A stretch of DNA of 46,909 nt, taken from positions 1-46,909 of the forward strand of contig CALQKH020000019.1 of assembly GCA_943331105.2 (NCBI GenBank). Reading direction: 5' to 3'. This DNA comes from Akkermansia muciniphila. GTDB taxonomy: Bacteria; Pseudomonadota; Gammaproteobacteria; Burkholderiales; Burkholderiaceae_C. The position numbers and the translations under genes are program-made. Below the pieces are notes generated by a model, which was not told the DNA's origin, ran no database searches, and saw nothing but the letters and a program-made list of their open reading frames with translations. Shown one piece after another: positions 8,304 through 17,084 of this stretch; the stretch's first letter is position 1; the number at the start of each line of letters is the position of its first letter.

Positions 8304-8897
8304 ATGTTGCAATTGCTGCTCGGTTTGGTCCTTTTTTTGGGCATCCATTCACTTCAAAGCTTGGCGCCACAACTTCGCCAAGATGGTATGGCCCGCTGGG
8401 GTGAGCTGGGTTTCAAGGCGGTTTACGCCGCCATCTCTTTGTTGGGACTTTATCTGTTGGTACAAGGCTACGGCCAAGCACGGCTGGACCCGGTGGTGCT
8501 TTGGACACCGCCTCGCGGCACGCAGCACGCCACGATTTTGCTGATGTGGCTGGCCATGGTGTTGCTGGTGGCCACTTATGTACCCGGCAACCAGATCAAG
8601 GCCAAATTGCGCCATCCCATGACCTTGTCGGTCAAGGTCTGGTCGCTCGGCCATCTGTTGTCCAACGGCAACTTGGCCGATGTGCTGCTGTTCGGCGGCT
8701 TTCTCGTTTGGTCGGTGTTGGTGTTCCGCGCAGCCCGCAAGCGGGACCGCCAAAACCTGCACTCTGCGCCCGAAGGCAAGCTGCTGGGTACAGTGCTCGC
8801 TTTGGTGGTCGGCACCGGCGTATGGGCGGCTTTCCTGATGGGTGGCCTGCACGTTTGGCTGTTCGGAGTGATGCCCTTCACCCGGGCTGGTGGCTAA
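8304..8897 (+). CDS. NnrU-like membrane protein
   Basis: A 197-residue inner-membrane protein with about five hydrophobic segments. The start MLQLLLGLVLFLGIHSLQ and the internal RHPMTLSVKVWSLGHLLSNG resemble NnrU, a family first linked to nitric-oxide-related genes but found widely without denitrification; its biochemical role is not known. AAAGGG precedes the ATG at good spacing. It is divergent from the HiPIP gene. NnrU-like proteins resemble isoprenoid-linked membrane proteins, but no role in photosynthesis can be shown here. Confidence 0.75.
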   Translation: MLQLLLGLVLFLGIHSLQSLAPQLRQDGMARWGELGFKAVYAAISLLGLYLLVQGYGQARLDPVVLWTPPRGTQHATILLMWLAMVLLVATYVPGNQIKAKLRHPMTLSVKVWSLGHLLSNGNLADVLLFGGFLVWSVLVFRAARKRDRQNLHSAPEGKLLGTVLALVVGTGVWAAFLMGGLHVWLFGVMPFTRAGG

Positions 8898-8955
8898 CGG
8901 GTCTTGCGAAAGGGTCCTGCCCCGCGAAGCCTCCACACAAAAATTTGGCATCAAG

Positions 8956-8973
8956 TGTAAATTTAACTTGACA
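8956..8973. promoter_or_regulatory. Candidate PpsR operator before bchI
   Basis: TGT (8956-8958), 12 bases, ACA (8971-8973). The right half overlaps TTGACA at 8968-8973, a perfect sigma70 -35 element. Binding here would block the promoter. The outer bases match the ccm site. Confidence 0.8.
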
Positions 8974-8996
8974 CTTTGCCGCGTCTTTTGGATGAT
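8968..8996 (+). promoter_or_regulatory. Candidate sigma70 promoter for bchI
   Basis: The -35 TTGACA (8968-8973) is followed after 17 bases by GATGAT (8991-8996), 4 of 6 matches to TATAAT. Transcription would start near 9003, after the Met codons at 8992 and 8995, which favours the bchI start at 9025. Confidence 0.55.
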
Positions 8997-9024
8997 GAGC
9001 CAAGAACAGTTTTGCGGAACGCCC

Positions 9025-10050
9025 ATGGCTTTGACCTTCCCTTTTGCGGCCATCGTTGGTCAAGATGAAATGACCCTCGCCATCCAAGTGGTGGCGGTTG
9101 ATCCTTCCATTGGGGGCGTTCTGGTCCTGGGCGACCGGGGCACCGGCAAATCGACCGCCGTGCGCGCTCTGGCCGACCTGCTGCCCCCCATTTCGGTCGT
9201 CAAAGGCTGTCCTTACCGCTGCGATCCGGCCAAACCAGCGGGTGCCTGCCCGGTCTGCCAAACCCGCGACCCCAAAGCCAAAGTCGTGACCGAACGCCAG
9301 AGCGTCGCCGTGGTCGACCTGCCTTTGGGCGCGACCGAAGACCGCGTGGTCGGCGCGCTCGATCTGGAAAAAGCCCTGTCGCAAGGCGTCAAATCCTTTG
9401 CACCCGGTCTGCTGGCTCAGGCACACCGGGGCTTTTTGTACATCGACGAGGTCAACCTGCTCGACGACCACCTGGTGGACCTCTTGATCGACGTGGCCGC
9501 CTCAGGGGAAAACCTGGTCGAGCGCGAAGGCCTGAGCGTGCGCCACCCCGCCCGCTTTGTGCTGGTGGGCAGCGGCAACCCCGAAGAGGGCGAACTGCGG
9601 CCGCAACTGCTCGACCGCTTTGGCCTGTCGGTACAAGTGCGCACGCCACAAGACCTGACACTGCGCGTGAGCATCATCAAGCGACGCGACGCCTTTGACA
9701 AAGACCCAGAGGCCTTCAAGGCACTGTGGCACAAGGACAACCAGAAGCTGCAAAAACGCATCCTCAAGGCGCGCGACCTGCTCGACCAAGTGGAGGTGAG
9801 TGATGACATGCTGATGCTGTGCACCCGCCTGTGTCAGCAACTGGGCACCGACGGCCTGCGCGCCGAACTCACGCTGCTGCGCGCCACCCGCGCGTATGCC
9901 GCACTGCAAGGCCACAAAGCGGTGAAGGCCGAGCACCTGCAAAGCATGGCCCCGCTGGCCCTGCGCCACCGACTGCGCCGCAACCCGCTGGACGACACCG
10001 ACTCGGGCGCGCGCGTACAGCGCAGCTTGCAAGAAGTGCTGGCCGCCTGA
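9025..10050 (+). CDS. bchI: Magnesium chelatase subunit BchI
   Basis: The AAA+ ATPase that, with BchD, drives Mg2+ insertion into protoporphyrin IX by BchH. Walker A GDRGTGKS (36-43) and Walker B YIDEVNLL (139-146) are clear; between them is the BchI cysteine-containing loop (Cys62, 66, 75, 78). The start MALTFPFAAIVGQDEM is the usual BchI beginning and gives 341 residues. In-frame Met codons at 8992 and 8995 fall in the predicted -10 element, so they are unlikely. It is followed by bchD after 13 nt. Confidence 0.97.
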   Translation: MALTFPFAAIVGQDEMTLAIQVVAVDPSIGGVLVLGDRGTGKSTAVRALADLLPPISVVKGCPYRCDPAKPAGACPVCQTRDPKAKVVTERQSVAVVDLPLGATEDRVVGALDLEKALSQGVKSFAPGLLAQAHRGFLYIDEVNLLDDHLVDLLIDVAASGENLVEREGLSVRHPARFVLVGSGNPEEGELRPQLLDRFGLSVQVRTPQDLTLRVSIIKRRDAFDKDPEAFKALWHKDNQKLQKRILKARDLLDQVEVSDDMLMLCTRLCQQLGTDGLRAELTLLRATRAYAALQGHKAVKAEHLQSMAPLALRHRLRRNPLDDTDSGARVQRSLQEVLAA

Positions 10051-10063
10051 CCCGGGTGCGCGC

Positions 10064-11947
10064 ATGGCCCGCGAAGCCCCATCACCGTCCACACCTTCGG
10101 ACCCAATGGCGCGCTGGAACGACGCGCTCACCACGCTGCAACTGCTGCAACTCGACCCCCACGGTTTTGGCGGCGTGTGCCTGCGCGCACCGCACGGCCC
10201 GGTGCGTGAGCGCTGGCTGCAAGCCTTAGCCGGTCTGGGCCTGGGACTGATCAAAGTGCCCGGCTCGGTGGACAGCGAGCGGCTGCTGGGCGGCATCGAC
10301 CTGGCCCACACCCTGCAAACCGGGCAGCTGCACCTGCAAGCGGGCTTGTTGCAACAGGCCGACCAAGGTCTGGTGTGCCTGCCCATGGCCGAGCGCCTGT
10401 CGCCCGCCCTGCTCGCGCCTTTGGTGCAAGCCCTGGAACAAGGCCAAGTGCCGCCCACTCGGCACAGCGCAGCCCCCACACCCACCCGCTTTGGCGTGGT
10501 GGCGCTGGACGAATCCTTGCCCGACGAGCTCGGCGTGGGCGTGGCTCTGGCCGAGCGCTTGGGCGTGTGGTTGGACCTGCACGAACTCTCGCCCACCGAC
10601 ATCCATGCGGCTTTGCAAGACGACAGCGGGACTGACGGCCTGCAGATTCGTCTCAGCCCCGGCGCTTTGACCCGCGCCCGCGAGCACCTGCCCCAAGTGC
10701 AAGCCACCGACGAGCAAATGCAAGCGCTTTGCGCCGCCGCTTTGGGCCTGGGCATTGGGTCCTTGCGCGTGCCCAGCTTGGCGCTGCGGGTGGCTTGCAA
10801 CCATGCGGCCCTCAACGGGCGAAGTACGCTGGACGCCGACGATCTGGGCTTTGCAGCGCGCTGCGTGCTGGCCCCCCGCGCCACGCAGTGGCCGGCCGAG
10901 CCTTCAGAGGAAGAAGCTGCAGCAGAGCCTGCACCACAGGAAGACACCACACCGCCGCCAGATAAACCAGAGCCACCAGAAAATGCCGATCAAGCGCCTG
11001 AAAATCAGGCTGAAAAAGACAACCCCCAAGACGCCGACCCACCCCCCGAACAGAACGCCGAACCGAGTGCCGAAGACCTGCAAGAAATGATGGTCGCCGC
11101 CGCCCTGGCCAGCTTGCCACCGCACATGCTCGATGCGCTGATGACGCGCCAAGGCGCGGCCAGCCACAACACCTCGGGCCGCAGCGGCCAAACCCGCGCA
11201 GGCTCGCAGCGTGGCCGCCCCCTGCCCCCGCGCCCGGGCCGCCCCGGTGGCCAGGCGCGCTTGCATGTGCTGGCCACCTTGCGCGCCGCTGCGCCCAAAC
11301 AGCGTTTGCGACAAGCGCACAGCACCGGCCGCGTGGCCATCCGCGCGGAAGACTTCCACATCCAGCGTTACCAGCAGCGCGCCTCCAGCTGCCTGATCCT
11401 GGCGCTCGACGCTTCGGGCTCGGCTGCTTTGCAGCGCTTGGCCGAAGCCAAAGGCGCGGTCGAGTTGCTGCTGCAGCAATCCTATGCCCGACGCGACAGC
11501 GTGTGCATCGTGGCCTTTCGGGGTGCGCAAGCACAGCTGCTGTTGCCCATGACGCGCTCGCTGGTGCGCGCCAAACGCGCCATGACCGGCCTGCCCGGTG
11601 GCGGCGGCACGCCCTTGGCATTGGCCCTCAAAATGGCACACGAACAAGCGGCGCAACTGCAGCGCCAAGGCGTCACGCCCATCCTGGTGGTGCTGAGTGA
11701 CGGCCGTGCCAATGTGACCTTGCAAGGCCTGGGCGGCCGCGCCCAAGCCCAAACCGATGCGCAAAGCTGGGGCCAACAGTGGCGCGCCAGCGGCCACCGC
11801 GCCTTGTGGATCGACACCTCCATGCAGCCCGACTCGCAAGCGCAGCAACTGGCGGCCACCATGGGCGCGAGCTACCTGCCCATGCCGCAGGTGCAGTCGC
11901 AACGCATGGCGCACGCCATCGAGCGGGTGCGCAGCCCACTGGTCTGA
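10064..11947 (+). CDS. bchD: Magnesium chelatase subunit BchD
   Basis: The platform subunit linking BchI to BchH. The N-terminal half is an AAA-like domain without a good Walker A motif, as expected for BchD. A Pro/Glu/Asp-rich linker follows (about 280-345), then a C-terminal von Willebrand A domain with the MIDAS motif DASGS (449-453) and GGGGTPLALAL later. It has 627 residues, within the family range. The ATG at 10064 lacks a strong ribosome site; a Met near residue 15 is an alternative. Confidence 0.96.
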   Translation: MAREAPSPSTPSDPMARWNDALTTLQLLQLDPHGFGGVCLRAPHGPVRERWLQALAGLGLGLIKVPGSVDSERLLGGIDLAHTLQTGQLHLQAGLLQQADQGLVCLPMAERLSPALLAPLVQALEQGQVPPTRHSAAPTPTRFGVVALDESLPDELGVGVALAERLGVWLDLHELSPTDIHAALQDDSGTDGLQIRLSPGALTRAREHLPQVQATDEQMQALCAAALGLGIGSLRVPSLALRVACNHAALNGRSTLDADDLGFAARCVLAPRATQWPAEPSEEEAAAEPAPQEDTTPPPDKPEPPENADQAPENQAEKDNPQDADPPPEQNAEPSAEDLQEMMVAAALASLPPHMLDALMTRQGAASHNTSGRSGQTRAGSQRGRPLPPRPGRPGGQARLHVLATLRAAAPKQRLRQAHSTGRVAIRAEDFHIQRYQQRASSCLILALDASGSAALQRLAEAKGAVELLLQQSYARRDSVCIVAFRGAQAQLLLPMTRSLVRAKRAMTGLPGGGGTPLALALKMAHEQAAQLQRQGVTPILVVLSDGRANVTLQGLGGRAQAQTDAQSWGQQWRASGHRALWIDTSMQPDSQAQQLAATMGASYLPMPQVQSQRMAHAIERVRSPLV

Positions 11948-11953
11948 ACGGCC

Positions 11954-12850
11954 ATGTTTGACAGCTTCTACCCCAGCATGACTTGGGCCACCCACCAAGC
12001 CCAGCCCAACATATGGCCGCATTCGCAGCACAGCCGACAAGTGCAAGCAGGAGGGATCCAGTGGCATGTCCAAACCATGGGTCACGGCCCCTGCATGCTG
12101 CTCTTGCATGGCACGGGCTCGGGTCATTTCAGCTGGCGCGACCTGATGCCCACACTGGCCGAACACTTCACCGTGGTCGTTCCGGATCTGCCCGGACACG
12201 CTTTCACCAACCGAGGACCTGAAGGCGCCCTCTCGCTGCCCGGCATGGCCGAGGGCCTGCGGGCGCTGATGTTGCAACTGAAGCTCACGCCCCAAGCCAT
12301 CGTGGGCCATTCAGCTGGCGCTGCGATTGCCGCGCAAATGGCTTTGAACGTGGACAGCCTATCGCGCAGCACCTTGATCGGGCTGAACCCCGCCTGGCTG
12401 CCACTGCCTGGCGTGGCCTCGTGGCTGTTCGGTCCGGCGGCCAAGTTGGCGGCCCTCAACCCGCTCTCGGCTTGGGCCACCGCCAAAATGGCGGCCAAGC
12501 CTGGCGCAGTTGCCGAGTGGATCGCGCGCACCGGCTCGGCCTTGGACGCTACGGGCCTCGATTTGTACACCCGTGTTCTGCGCGATGCAGGCCATGTTCA
12601 CGGCGTACTGTCGATGATGGCGGCTTGGCGGCTCAAGCCACTGGCCACACGCTTGCACGAGATTCGCAACCCAGTGTTCATGCACATTGGCGCGCAAGAC
12701 CAAACCGTGCCCCCAGCATTGGCTGAAGCAGCCTGCGCGCGCTTGCCACAAGCGCGCCTGCATCTGCAAGCCGGCGCGGGTCACTTGGCACACGAACAAG
12801 ACCCTTTGGGCACGGCCCAGTTCATCTTGCGTTGCTGCCACATTGGATAA
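11954..12850 (+). CDS. bchO: Alpha/beta hydrolase BchO
   Basis: A magnesium-chelatase-associated alpha/beta hydrolase encoded after bchD in many purple bacteria; its substrate is unknown. The fold motifs are HGTGSGHFSW (oxyanion region), the nucleophile elbow GHSAGA with Ser120, and GAGHLAHEQ with the likely catalytic His277. It has 298 residues and starts 6 nt after the bchD stop, so it is co-transcribed with bchID. Confidence 0.92.
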   Translation: MFDSFYPSMTWATHQAQPNIWPHSQHSRQVQAGGIQWHVQTMGHGPCMLLLHGTGSGHFSWRDLMPTLAEHFTVVVPDLPGHAFTNRGPEGALSLPGMAEGLRALMLQLKLTPQAIVGHSAGAAIAAQMALNVDSLSRSTLIGLNPAWLPLPGVASWLFGPAAKLAALNPLSAWATAKMAAKPGAVAEWIARTGSALDATGLDLYTRVLRDAGHVHGVLSMMAAWRLKPLATRLHEIRNPVFMHIGAQDQTVPPALAEAACARLPQARLHLQAGAGHLAHEQDPLGTAQFILRCCHIG

Positions 12851-12862
12851 AACCATGCCTGA

Positions 12863-12874
12863 GGGCTGAAGCCC
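12863..12874 (+). terminator. Weak hairpin after bchO
   Basis: GGGC-TGAA-GCCC (12863-12874) forms a short 4-bp stem with a tetraloop 13 nt after the bchO stop. No proper T-run follows. It may slow transcription between bchO and the antiporter gene but is weak evidence for an operon end. Confidence 0.25.
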
Positions 12875-12895
12875 GTCTTGTGGTACTTTCAAGAT

Positions 12896-14374
12896 ATGGT
12901 TTTGTCGCTTGATTTCCTCTCATTGCCCTTGCTGGCCGGCGCTGCACTGGTGTTCATCAGTGTCTTGGCGGGGGTGTTTTCTGCGCGCATCGGTTTTTCA
13001 TTCCTTTTGATTTTTTTGGTGGTAGGCATCTTGGCGGGTGTCAACGGGCCAGGTGGACTGGTCTTTGAGGATTTCCGCTTGAGCTTTTGGGTGGGCAACG
13101 TGGCCCTGGCCGTGATCCTGCTCGACGGCGGATTGCGCACCCAGATGCGCACCTTCCGAACCGGTCTGAAGCCATCGCTGTTGTTGGCCACACTGGGTGT
13201 GGTGCTGTGCACAGGCATCACGGGTGCTGCGGCTTATTGGCTGCTGGATTTGTCTTGGCCTCTGGCCCTTTTGGTCGGGGCCATCGTCGGCTCCACCGAT
13301 GCAGCAGCCGTTTTTTCCTTGCTCAAGTCTTCCGGGGTGCACCTCAATGAACGCGTCTCCGCCACCTTGGAGATCGAGTCCGGCTTGAACGACCCGATGG
13401 CGGTCTACCTGACACTGACTTTCATCGCCATCGCGCTGTCCATGGCCAACCCAGACGGTTTGCCCCTGAGTGCCCCCGAAATCTTGCTGTCTTTGCTGGA
13501 ACACTTGGGCTGGGGCGGTATCTTGGGCTTGGGCTTTGGCTGGGCCATGGCGGAATTGGTCAAACGCTTGGGACGAGGCGAGGACGGAGGGGGTGGGGTT
13601 CGCGCGCTGTTGGTGGTCTCGGGCGGGCTCACCGTGTTCGCTCTGACCACTTGGTTGGGCGGGTCTGGCTTTTTGGCGGTTTATCTGATGGGGGTAGTCA
13701 TTGGCAACCGTGCCCGCAGGCAGGTCCGTGCGTCCTTGTCGGCCATGGACGGCTACGCTTGGTTGTCGCAAGCGGGCATGTTCTTGTTGCTGGGCTTGCT
13801 GGTGACGCCCACCGAGATGATGAAGTCGCTGTGGCCGGCCATTGGGGTGTCGCTGGTGCTGATGTTTGTGGCCCGGCCCGTGTCGGTTTGGTTGTGCCTG
13901 AAACCGCTTCACTTTTCCGGACGCGAAATCGCCTTTGTGTCTTGGGTGGGCCTGCGCGGTGCGGTGCCGATTGTGTTGGCGGTGTTCCCGGTCATGGCCG
14001 GTGTCGAAGGGGCCAGCATCTACTTCAATGTGGCCTTCATCGTGGTACTCACCTCATTGGTGCTGCAGGGCTCCACCATTGCCTGGAGTGCACGACGGCT
14101 GAACGTGGTCTTGCCCGACTTGGACGACACCGAACACGCCCGTTTGGTCTTCGGTGATTTTGTGCTGGCCGCCAGCACCTCCATGGGCGACCTGTGCATG
14201 TTTTATGGGCTGGAACTGCCTTGCGATTCAGACAAAACCATTGGCCAATGGTTGGCTGACAGTTTGCACCGCCCACCGGTCGAAGGCGACACGGCGCACC
14301 TGGGCAAAGCCGAGGTCAGTGTGCGCGTCACCGAAGGCAACGACATCTTGCAAGTCGGCATACGGATCACCTGA
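12896..14374 (+). CDS. Potassium/proton antiporter, CvrA/NhaP2 type
   Basis: A CPA1-family cation/proton antiporter of 492 residues from the ATG at 12896; a TTG at 12878 is in frame but less likely. It has about twelve hydrophobic segments, including GSTDAAAVFSLLKSSGV and ESGLNDPMAVYLT, where the conserved acidic residues of the ion path lie. A soluble C-terminal part of about 90 residues follows (DDTEHARLVFGDFVLAAS), resembling the CvrA/NhaP2 regulatory region. It would exchange K+ for H+ in the inner membrane. It follows bchO by 45 nt; a link to photosynthesis is not shown. Confidence 0.88.
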   Translation: MVLSLDFLSLPLLAGAALVFISVLAGVFSARIGFSFLLIFLVVGILAGVNGPGGLVFEDFRLSFWVGNVALAVILLDGGLRTQMRTFRTGLKPSLLLATLGVVLCTGITGAAAYWLLDLSWPLALLVGAIVGSTDAAAVFSLLKSSGVHLNERVSATLEIESGLNDPMAVYLTLTFIAIALSMANPDGLPLSAPEILLSLLEHLGWGGILGLGFGWAMAELVKRLGRGEDGGGGVRALLVVSGGLTVFALTTWLGGSGFLAVYLMGVVIGNRARRQVRASLSAMDGYAWLSQAGMFLLLGLLVTPTEMMKSLWPAIGVSLVLMFVARPVSVWLCLKPLHFSGREIAFVSWVGLRGAVPIVLAVFPVMAGVEGASIYFNVAFIVVLTSLVLQGSTIAWSARRLNVVLPDLDDTEHARLVFGDFVLAASTSMGDLCMFYGLELPCDSDKTIGQWLADSLHRPPVEGDTAHLGKAEVSVRVTEGNDILQVGIRIT

Positions 14375-14380
14375 GCAAGC

Positions 14381-15295
14381 TCAACGCAAAAATTCGGCTA
14401 CCGCTTGTTGCGACGCCTCAGCCGCTTCTTCTTGTGGCAAATGCCCCACTTGGGGCCAAGACACCAAACGGCTGCCCTGAATCGCTTGCAAATAATCCTG
14501 GGCATTGCGCAAGGGAATCATGGCATCGGCCTCGCCCCAGACCAGCAAGGTCGGGGCCTTGATTTGACGCAACAGCGGCACGGGCTCTTCCAGCACCGTT
14601 TGCTTCAATCGGTCCAGCATGGCTTGCCGAGCTCCGGGGGCCAAAATCAAATCATGGTACCGGGTGGTGACAACATCACTCAAACTCTCTGCACGGGCAT
14701 AGGCCGGTTGCAAATTCATGCGCAGCAAAGGCTTGGGCAAGACATGGCGCATGAGGCCCAATGTGGCAGGCACATCCATCGGCTTGCCGTACTCAAAACC
14801 AAAACTGGCAAAGCCATCGGGCGCCACCAACACCAGCTTGTCCACACGTTCCGGATACCGGGCAGCCAAAGTCCAAGCGATGCGTCCACCCATCGAATGG
14901 CCCACCCAGCTGGCGCGTTGCAAGCCCAAACTGTCCATCAAGGCGATCAGCATCTCAAGGCTGCGCGCGTCTCGGTAATCGTGAGCGGGATCGGGTGGGC
15001 TCAAACCGCTGCCGGGCAAATCGATGCGCACCACTCGGTGGGTGGCAGACAAACCCTGGGCCCATGCATCCCAAGTGTGAAGGCTCGAACCAAAACCATG
15101 CAACAACACCACCGCGGGGGCGTCGGTCGGGCCGCTTTGGCGGACATGAAGTCTCCACGGACCCACGCTGCGCAGGTCAGCGGGTGCGGCCAGATAGCGC
15201 GCCTCCAAGGTCGAGCGCGGCAAGTCCGGTGTCCAGAGCCAAAAGGACAACACGGTCAAGGCAGTCAGGGCCAACACGCTGGCAAGCCTTTTCAT
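14381..15295 (-). CDS. Membrane-anchored alpha/beta hydrolase of unknown substrate
   Basis: A 304-residue alpha/beta hydrolase with an N-terminal hydrophobic anchor or signal (residues 4-21). The catalytic triad is readable: Ser134 in GHSMGG, Asp257 in GEADAMIP and His285 in QVGHLPQE; HGFGSSLHTW forms the oxyanion region. It is clearly different from BchO. It starts 33 nt after tspO on the same strand and may be the last gene of the bchG-bchP-tspO transcript. It converges with the antiporter gene, 6 nt apart. The function could be esterase or lipase; nothing identifies the substrate. Confidence 0.85.
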   Translation of the reverse strand: MKRLASVLALTALTVLSFWLWTPDLPRSTLEARYLAAPADLRSVGPWRLHVRQSGPTDAPAVVLLHGFGSSLHTWDAWAQGLSATHRVVRIDLPGSGLSPPDPAHDYRDARSLEMLIALMDSLGLQRASWVGHSMGGRIAWTLAARYPERVDKLVLVAPDGFASFGFEYGKPMDVPATLGLMRHVLPKPLLRMNLQPAYARAESLSDVVTTRYHDLILAPGARQAMLDRLKQTVLEEPVPLLRQIKAPTLLVWGEADAMIPLRNAQDYLQAIQGSRLVSWPQVGHLPQEEAAEASQQAVAEFLR

Positions 15296-15328
15296 GGGGC
15301 GCGGGCCACGCGCGTCAAAGAGTTCATG

Positions 15329-15868
15329 TCAGGGCTTGGGGCCAAAAGGGCCATTGAGCATCACGGTCTGCACATTGAGCACCGCCGCAATACTGACCCA
15401 AATCCAATATGTGACGAGCAACAAACTGGCCCAACGCGACATCCGCCACAAGCCCATGACCAAGGCCAGTATCGAGAGCCACAAAAACACCACCTCAAAG
15501 AGCGCCCAATCAGGCCGCTGCAACTTGAAGTAGAGCGCACTCCACAAGACGTTGAGGACCGCGTTCACCCCAAACAAATACAACACACGGCGGCGCAAGG
15601 CCAGCGTGTCGGCCGCTTGCCAAGCCAGCCAAGCGCTGATGGCACACAAGGTAAAAATCGTGCTCCAGATAGCACCAAAAGCGGCGTCAGGCGGCTTCCA
15701 GGGCGGGTGTTTGAGCGCAAAGTACCACGGCCCCAACTCGCTCAGGGCCGCGCCGATGCCCGCTGTGGCGTAGCTGAGCACAAAGGCCAAGAGCAGAGCA
15801 CGCACAGGCGCTTGGGGCTTGCGCCTCAGGGTGTGCATCAGCAAACCGTGTTCGGGGTGCTGGCTCAC
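15329..15868 (-). CDS. tspO: TspO/MBR tryptophan-rich sensory protein
   Basis: TspO (called CrtK in older Rhodobacter work) is a five-helix outer-membrane or envelope protein binding porphyrins and cholesterol-like ligands; in Rhodobacter it lowers photosynthesis gene expression in oxygen. The signatures LKHPPWKPPDAAFGAIWS and NVLWSALYFKLQRPDWALFE are typical. The protein has about 179 residues with a GTG start at 15868, which has GAGG at 5-nt spacing and lies 7 nt after bchP; ATG 15838 is an alternative. Translation is probably coupled to bchP. Confidence 0.9.
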   Translation of the reverse strand: MSQHPEHGLLMHTLRRKPQAPVRALLLAFVLSYATAGIGAALSELGPWYFALKHPPWKPPDAAFGAIWSTIFTLCAISAWLAWQAADTLALRRRVLYLFGVNAVLNVLWSALYFKLQRPDWALFEVVFLWLSILALVMGLWRMSRWASLLLVTYWIWVSIAAVLNVQTVMLNGPFGPKP

Positions 15869-15875
15869 CAAAGCC

Positions 15876-17084
15876 TCATGTGCGTGCCAAACCCAACAAA
15901 TGGGCCATGTCTTTCAAGAAGATGCGCACGTGTGCCATCGGGTCCTTGCGAGCCAATTCCTTGTTCATGTACGACTCAAAGGTCAGGCGTTGCACATCGC
16001 GATCTTCGCAAATCTTGACAAACTTTTCGCGGCGTTTGTCGTTTTGGTACCAGAAGTACTGCATCACGCCCAAGATCCAGAACACGCGGCCATGCTGCTT
16101 CATGAAGCTCTTGCGGCCTTGCTTCAGGCAAGCGCTGTTGCCGGTTTTGAGGGCCTGGTGTGCGGCTTGCGACACACGCCGCGCGCAATCCATCGCGTAG
16201 TAAATGCCTTCTCCAGAGGACGGGGCCACCACGCCTGCAGCATCACCAATCACCACCACGTCTCGGCCGTTGTCCCATTGGGGCAGCGGTTTGAGCGGGA
16301 TGGGTGCGCCTTCCCGGCGCAAAGTAGGGGCATGTGTCAGGCCAGCAATCTCGCGCAAGCGCGCCGTGGCACTGCGCAAGGAGTAGCCCTTGTCGGCACT
16401 GCCCATGCCCACGCTCATGGTCTTGCCGTGCGGAAACACCCAGCCATAAAAGTCGGGTGACACTTCGCCTTGGTAATACACGTCGCAACGTGCTGCGTCA
16501 TAACCGGGCTGGCCCACAGGCGACTCAATGATCTCGTGGTATGCGAACACATACTTGGTTTTGTGCGCGTTAGGAATGGCTTGGCGTGCCACCTCAGAGC
16601 GGGCACCATCGGCCCCCACGACCATGCGGGTAGACACCTTGATGGGCTGGGCATGTTCGGTCGCCGAATGCTCTTTGGACGTCACAGGAGTGAAGTGCAC
16701 CCACAGCTGACCACTGTCGTCGTGCTGCAACTTGTCAAAAATAGCTTGGCAACGCACCGCACCCGATTTGGCTGCGCGCTCGCGCAAATACTCATCGAAC
16801 TCGTCGCGGTCCACCATGCCCACATAGCCGTTGTCGATCGGGATGTCGACCTTGTTGTCGGTTGGAGAAATCATGCGGGCACAACGCACCTTGGCCACCA
16901 GCAGATGGTCAGGAATGTCGAAGTCTTTGATGAGTCGTGGTGGAATCGCACCGCCACAAGGCTTGGTGCGGCCCTGTCGGTCCAAGAGCAACACGCGCCA
17001 GCCTTCGCGCACCAGATCGTGCGCCGCGGTGGCGCCCGAAGGCCCTCCACCCACCACCACAAAGTCGTAATCGGTTTGGTTCAT
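15876..17084 (-). CDS. bchP: Geranylgeranyl reductase BchP
   Basis: A flavoprotein that reduces the geranylgeranyl tail of bacteriochlorophyll to phytyl in three steps with NADPH. The FAD-binding motif GGGPSG is at residues 12-17, and GDAAGVVAPSSGEGIYYAM is the second nucleotide-binding region of this family. It has 402 residues, the usual length. The start overlaps the stop of the PucC-family gene (ATGA). It belongs to the bchG-pucC-bchP-tspO operon. Confidence 0.96.
   Translation of the reverse strand: MNQTDYDFVVVGGGPSGATAAHDLVREGWRVLLLDRQGRTKPCGGAIPPRLIKDFDIPDHLLVAKVRCARMISPTDNKVDIPIDNGYVGMVDRDEFDEYLRERAAKSGAVRCQAIFDKLQHDDSGQLWVHFTPVTSKEHSATEHAQPIKVSTRMVVGADGARSEVARQAIPNAHKTKYVFAYHEIIESPVGQPGYDAARCDVYYQGEVSPDFYGWVFPHGKTMSVGMGSADKGYSLRSATARLREIAGLTHAPTLRREGAPIPLKPLPQWDNGRDVVVIGDAAGVVAPSSGEGIYYAMDCARRVSQAAHQALKTGNSACLKQGRKSFMKQHGRVFWILGVMQYFWYQNDKRREKFVKICEDRDVQRLTFESYMNKELARKDPMAHVRIFLKDMAHLLGLART

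Noticed and set aside
10904..12310. A 468-codon minus-strand frame opposite bchD and bchO
   Set aside because: bchD and bchO are well supported on the other strand; this one is compositionally biased and unlike known proteins.
14368..14384. Small inverted repeat between the antiporter and hydrolase genes as terminator
   Set aside because: TGAGC-AA-GCTCA has a two-base loop and no T-run; it is too weak to call.
14405..16018. A 537-codon plus-strand frame opposite the hydrolase and tspO
   Set aside because: It crosses two confidently identified minus-strand genes and has no recognisable domain.
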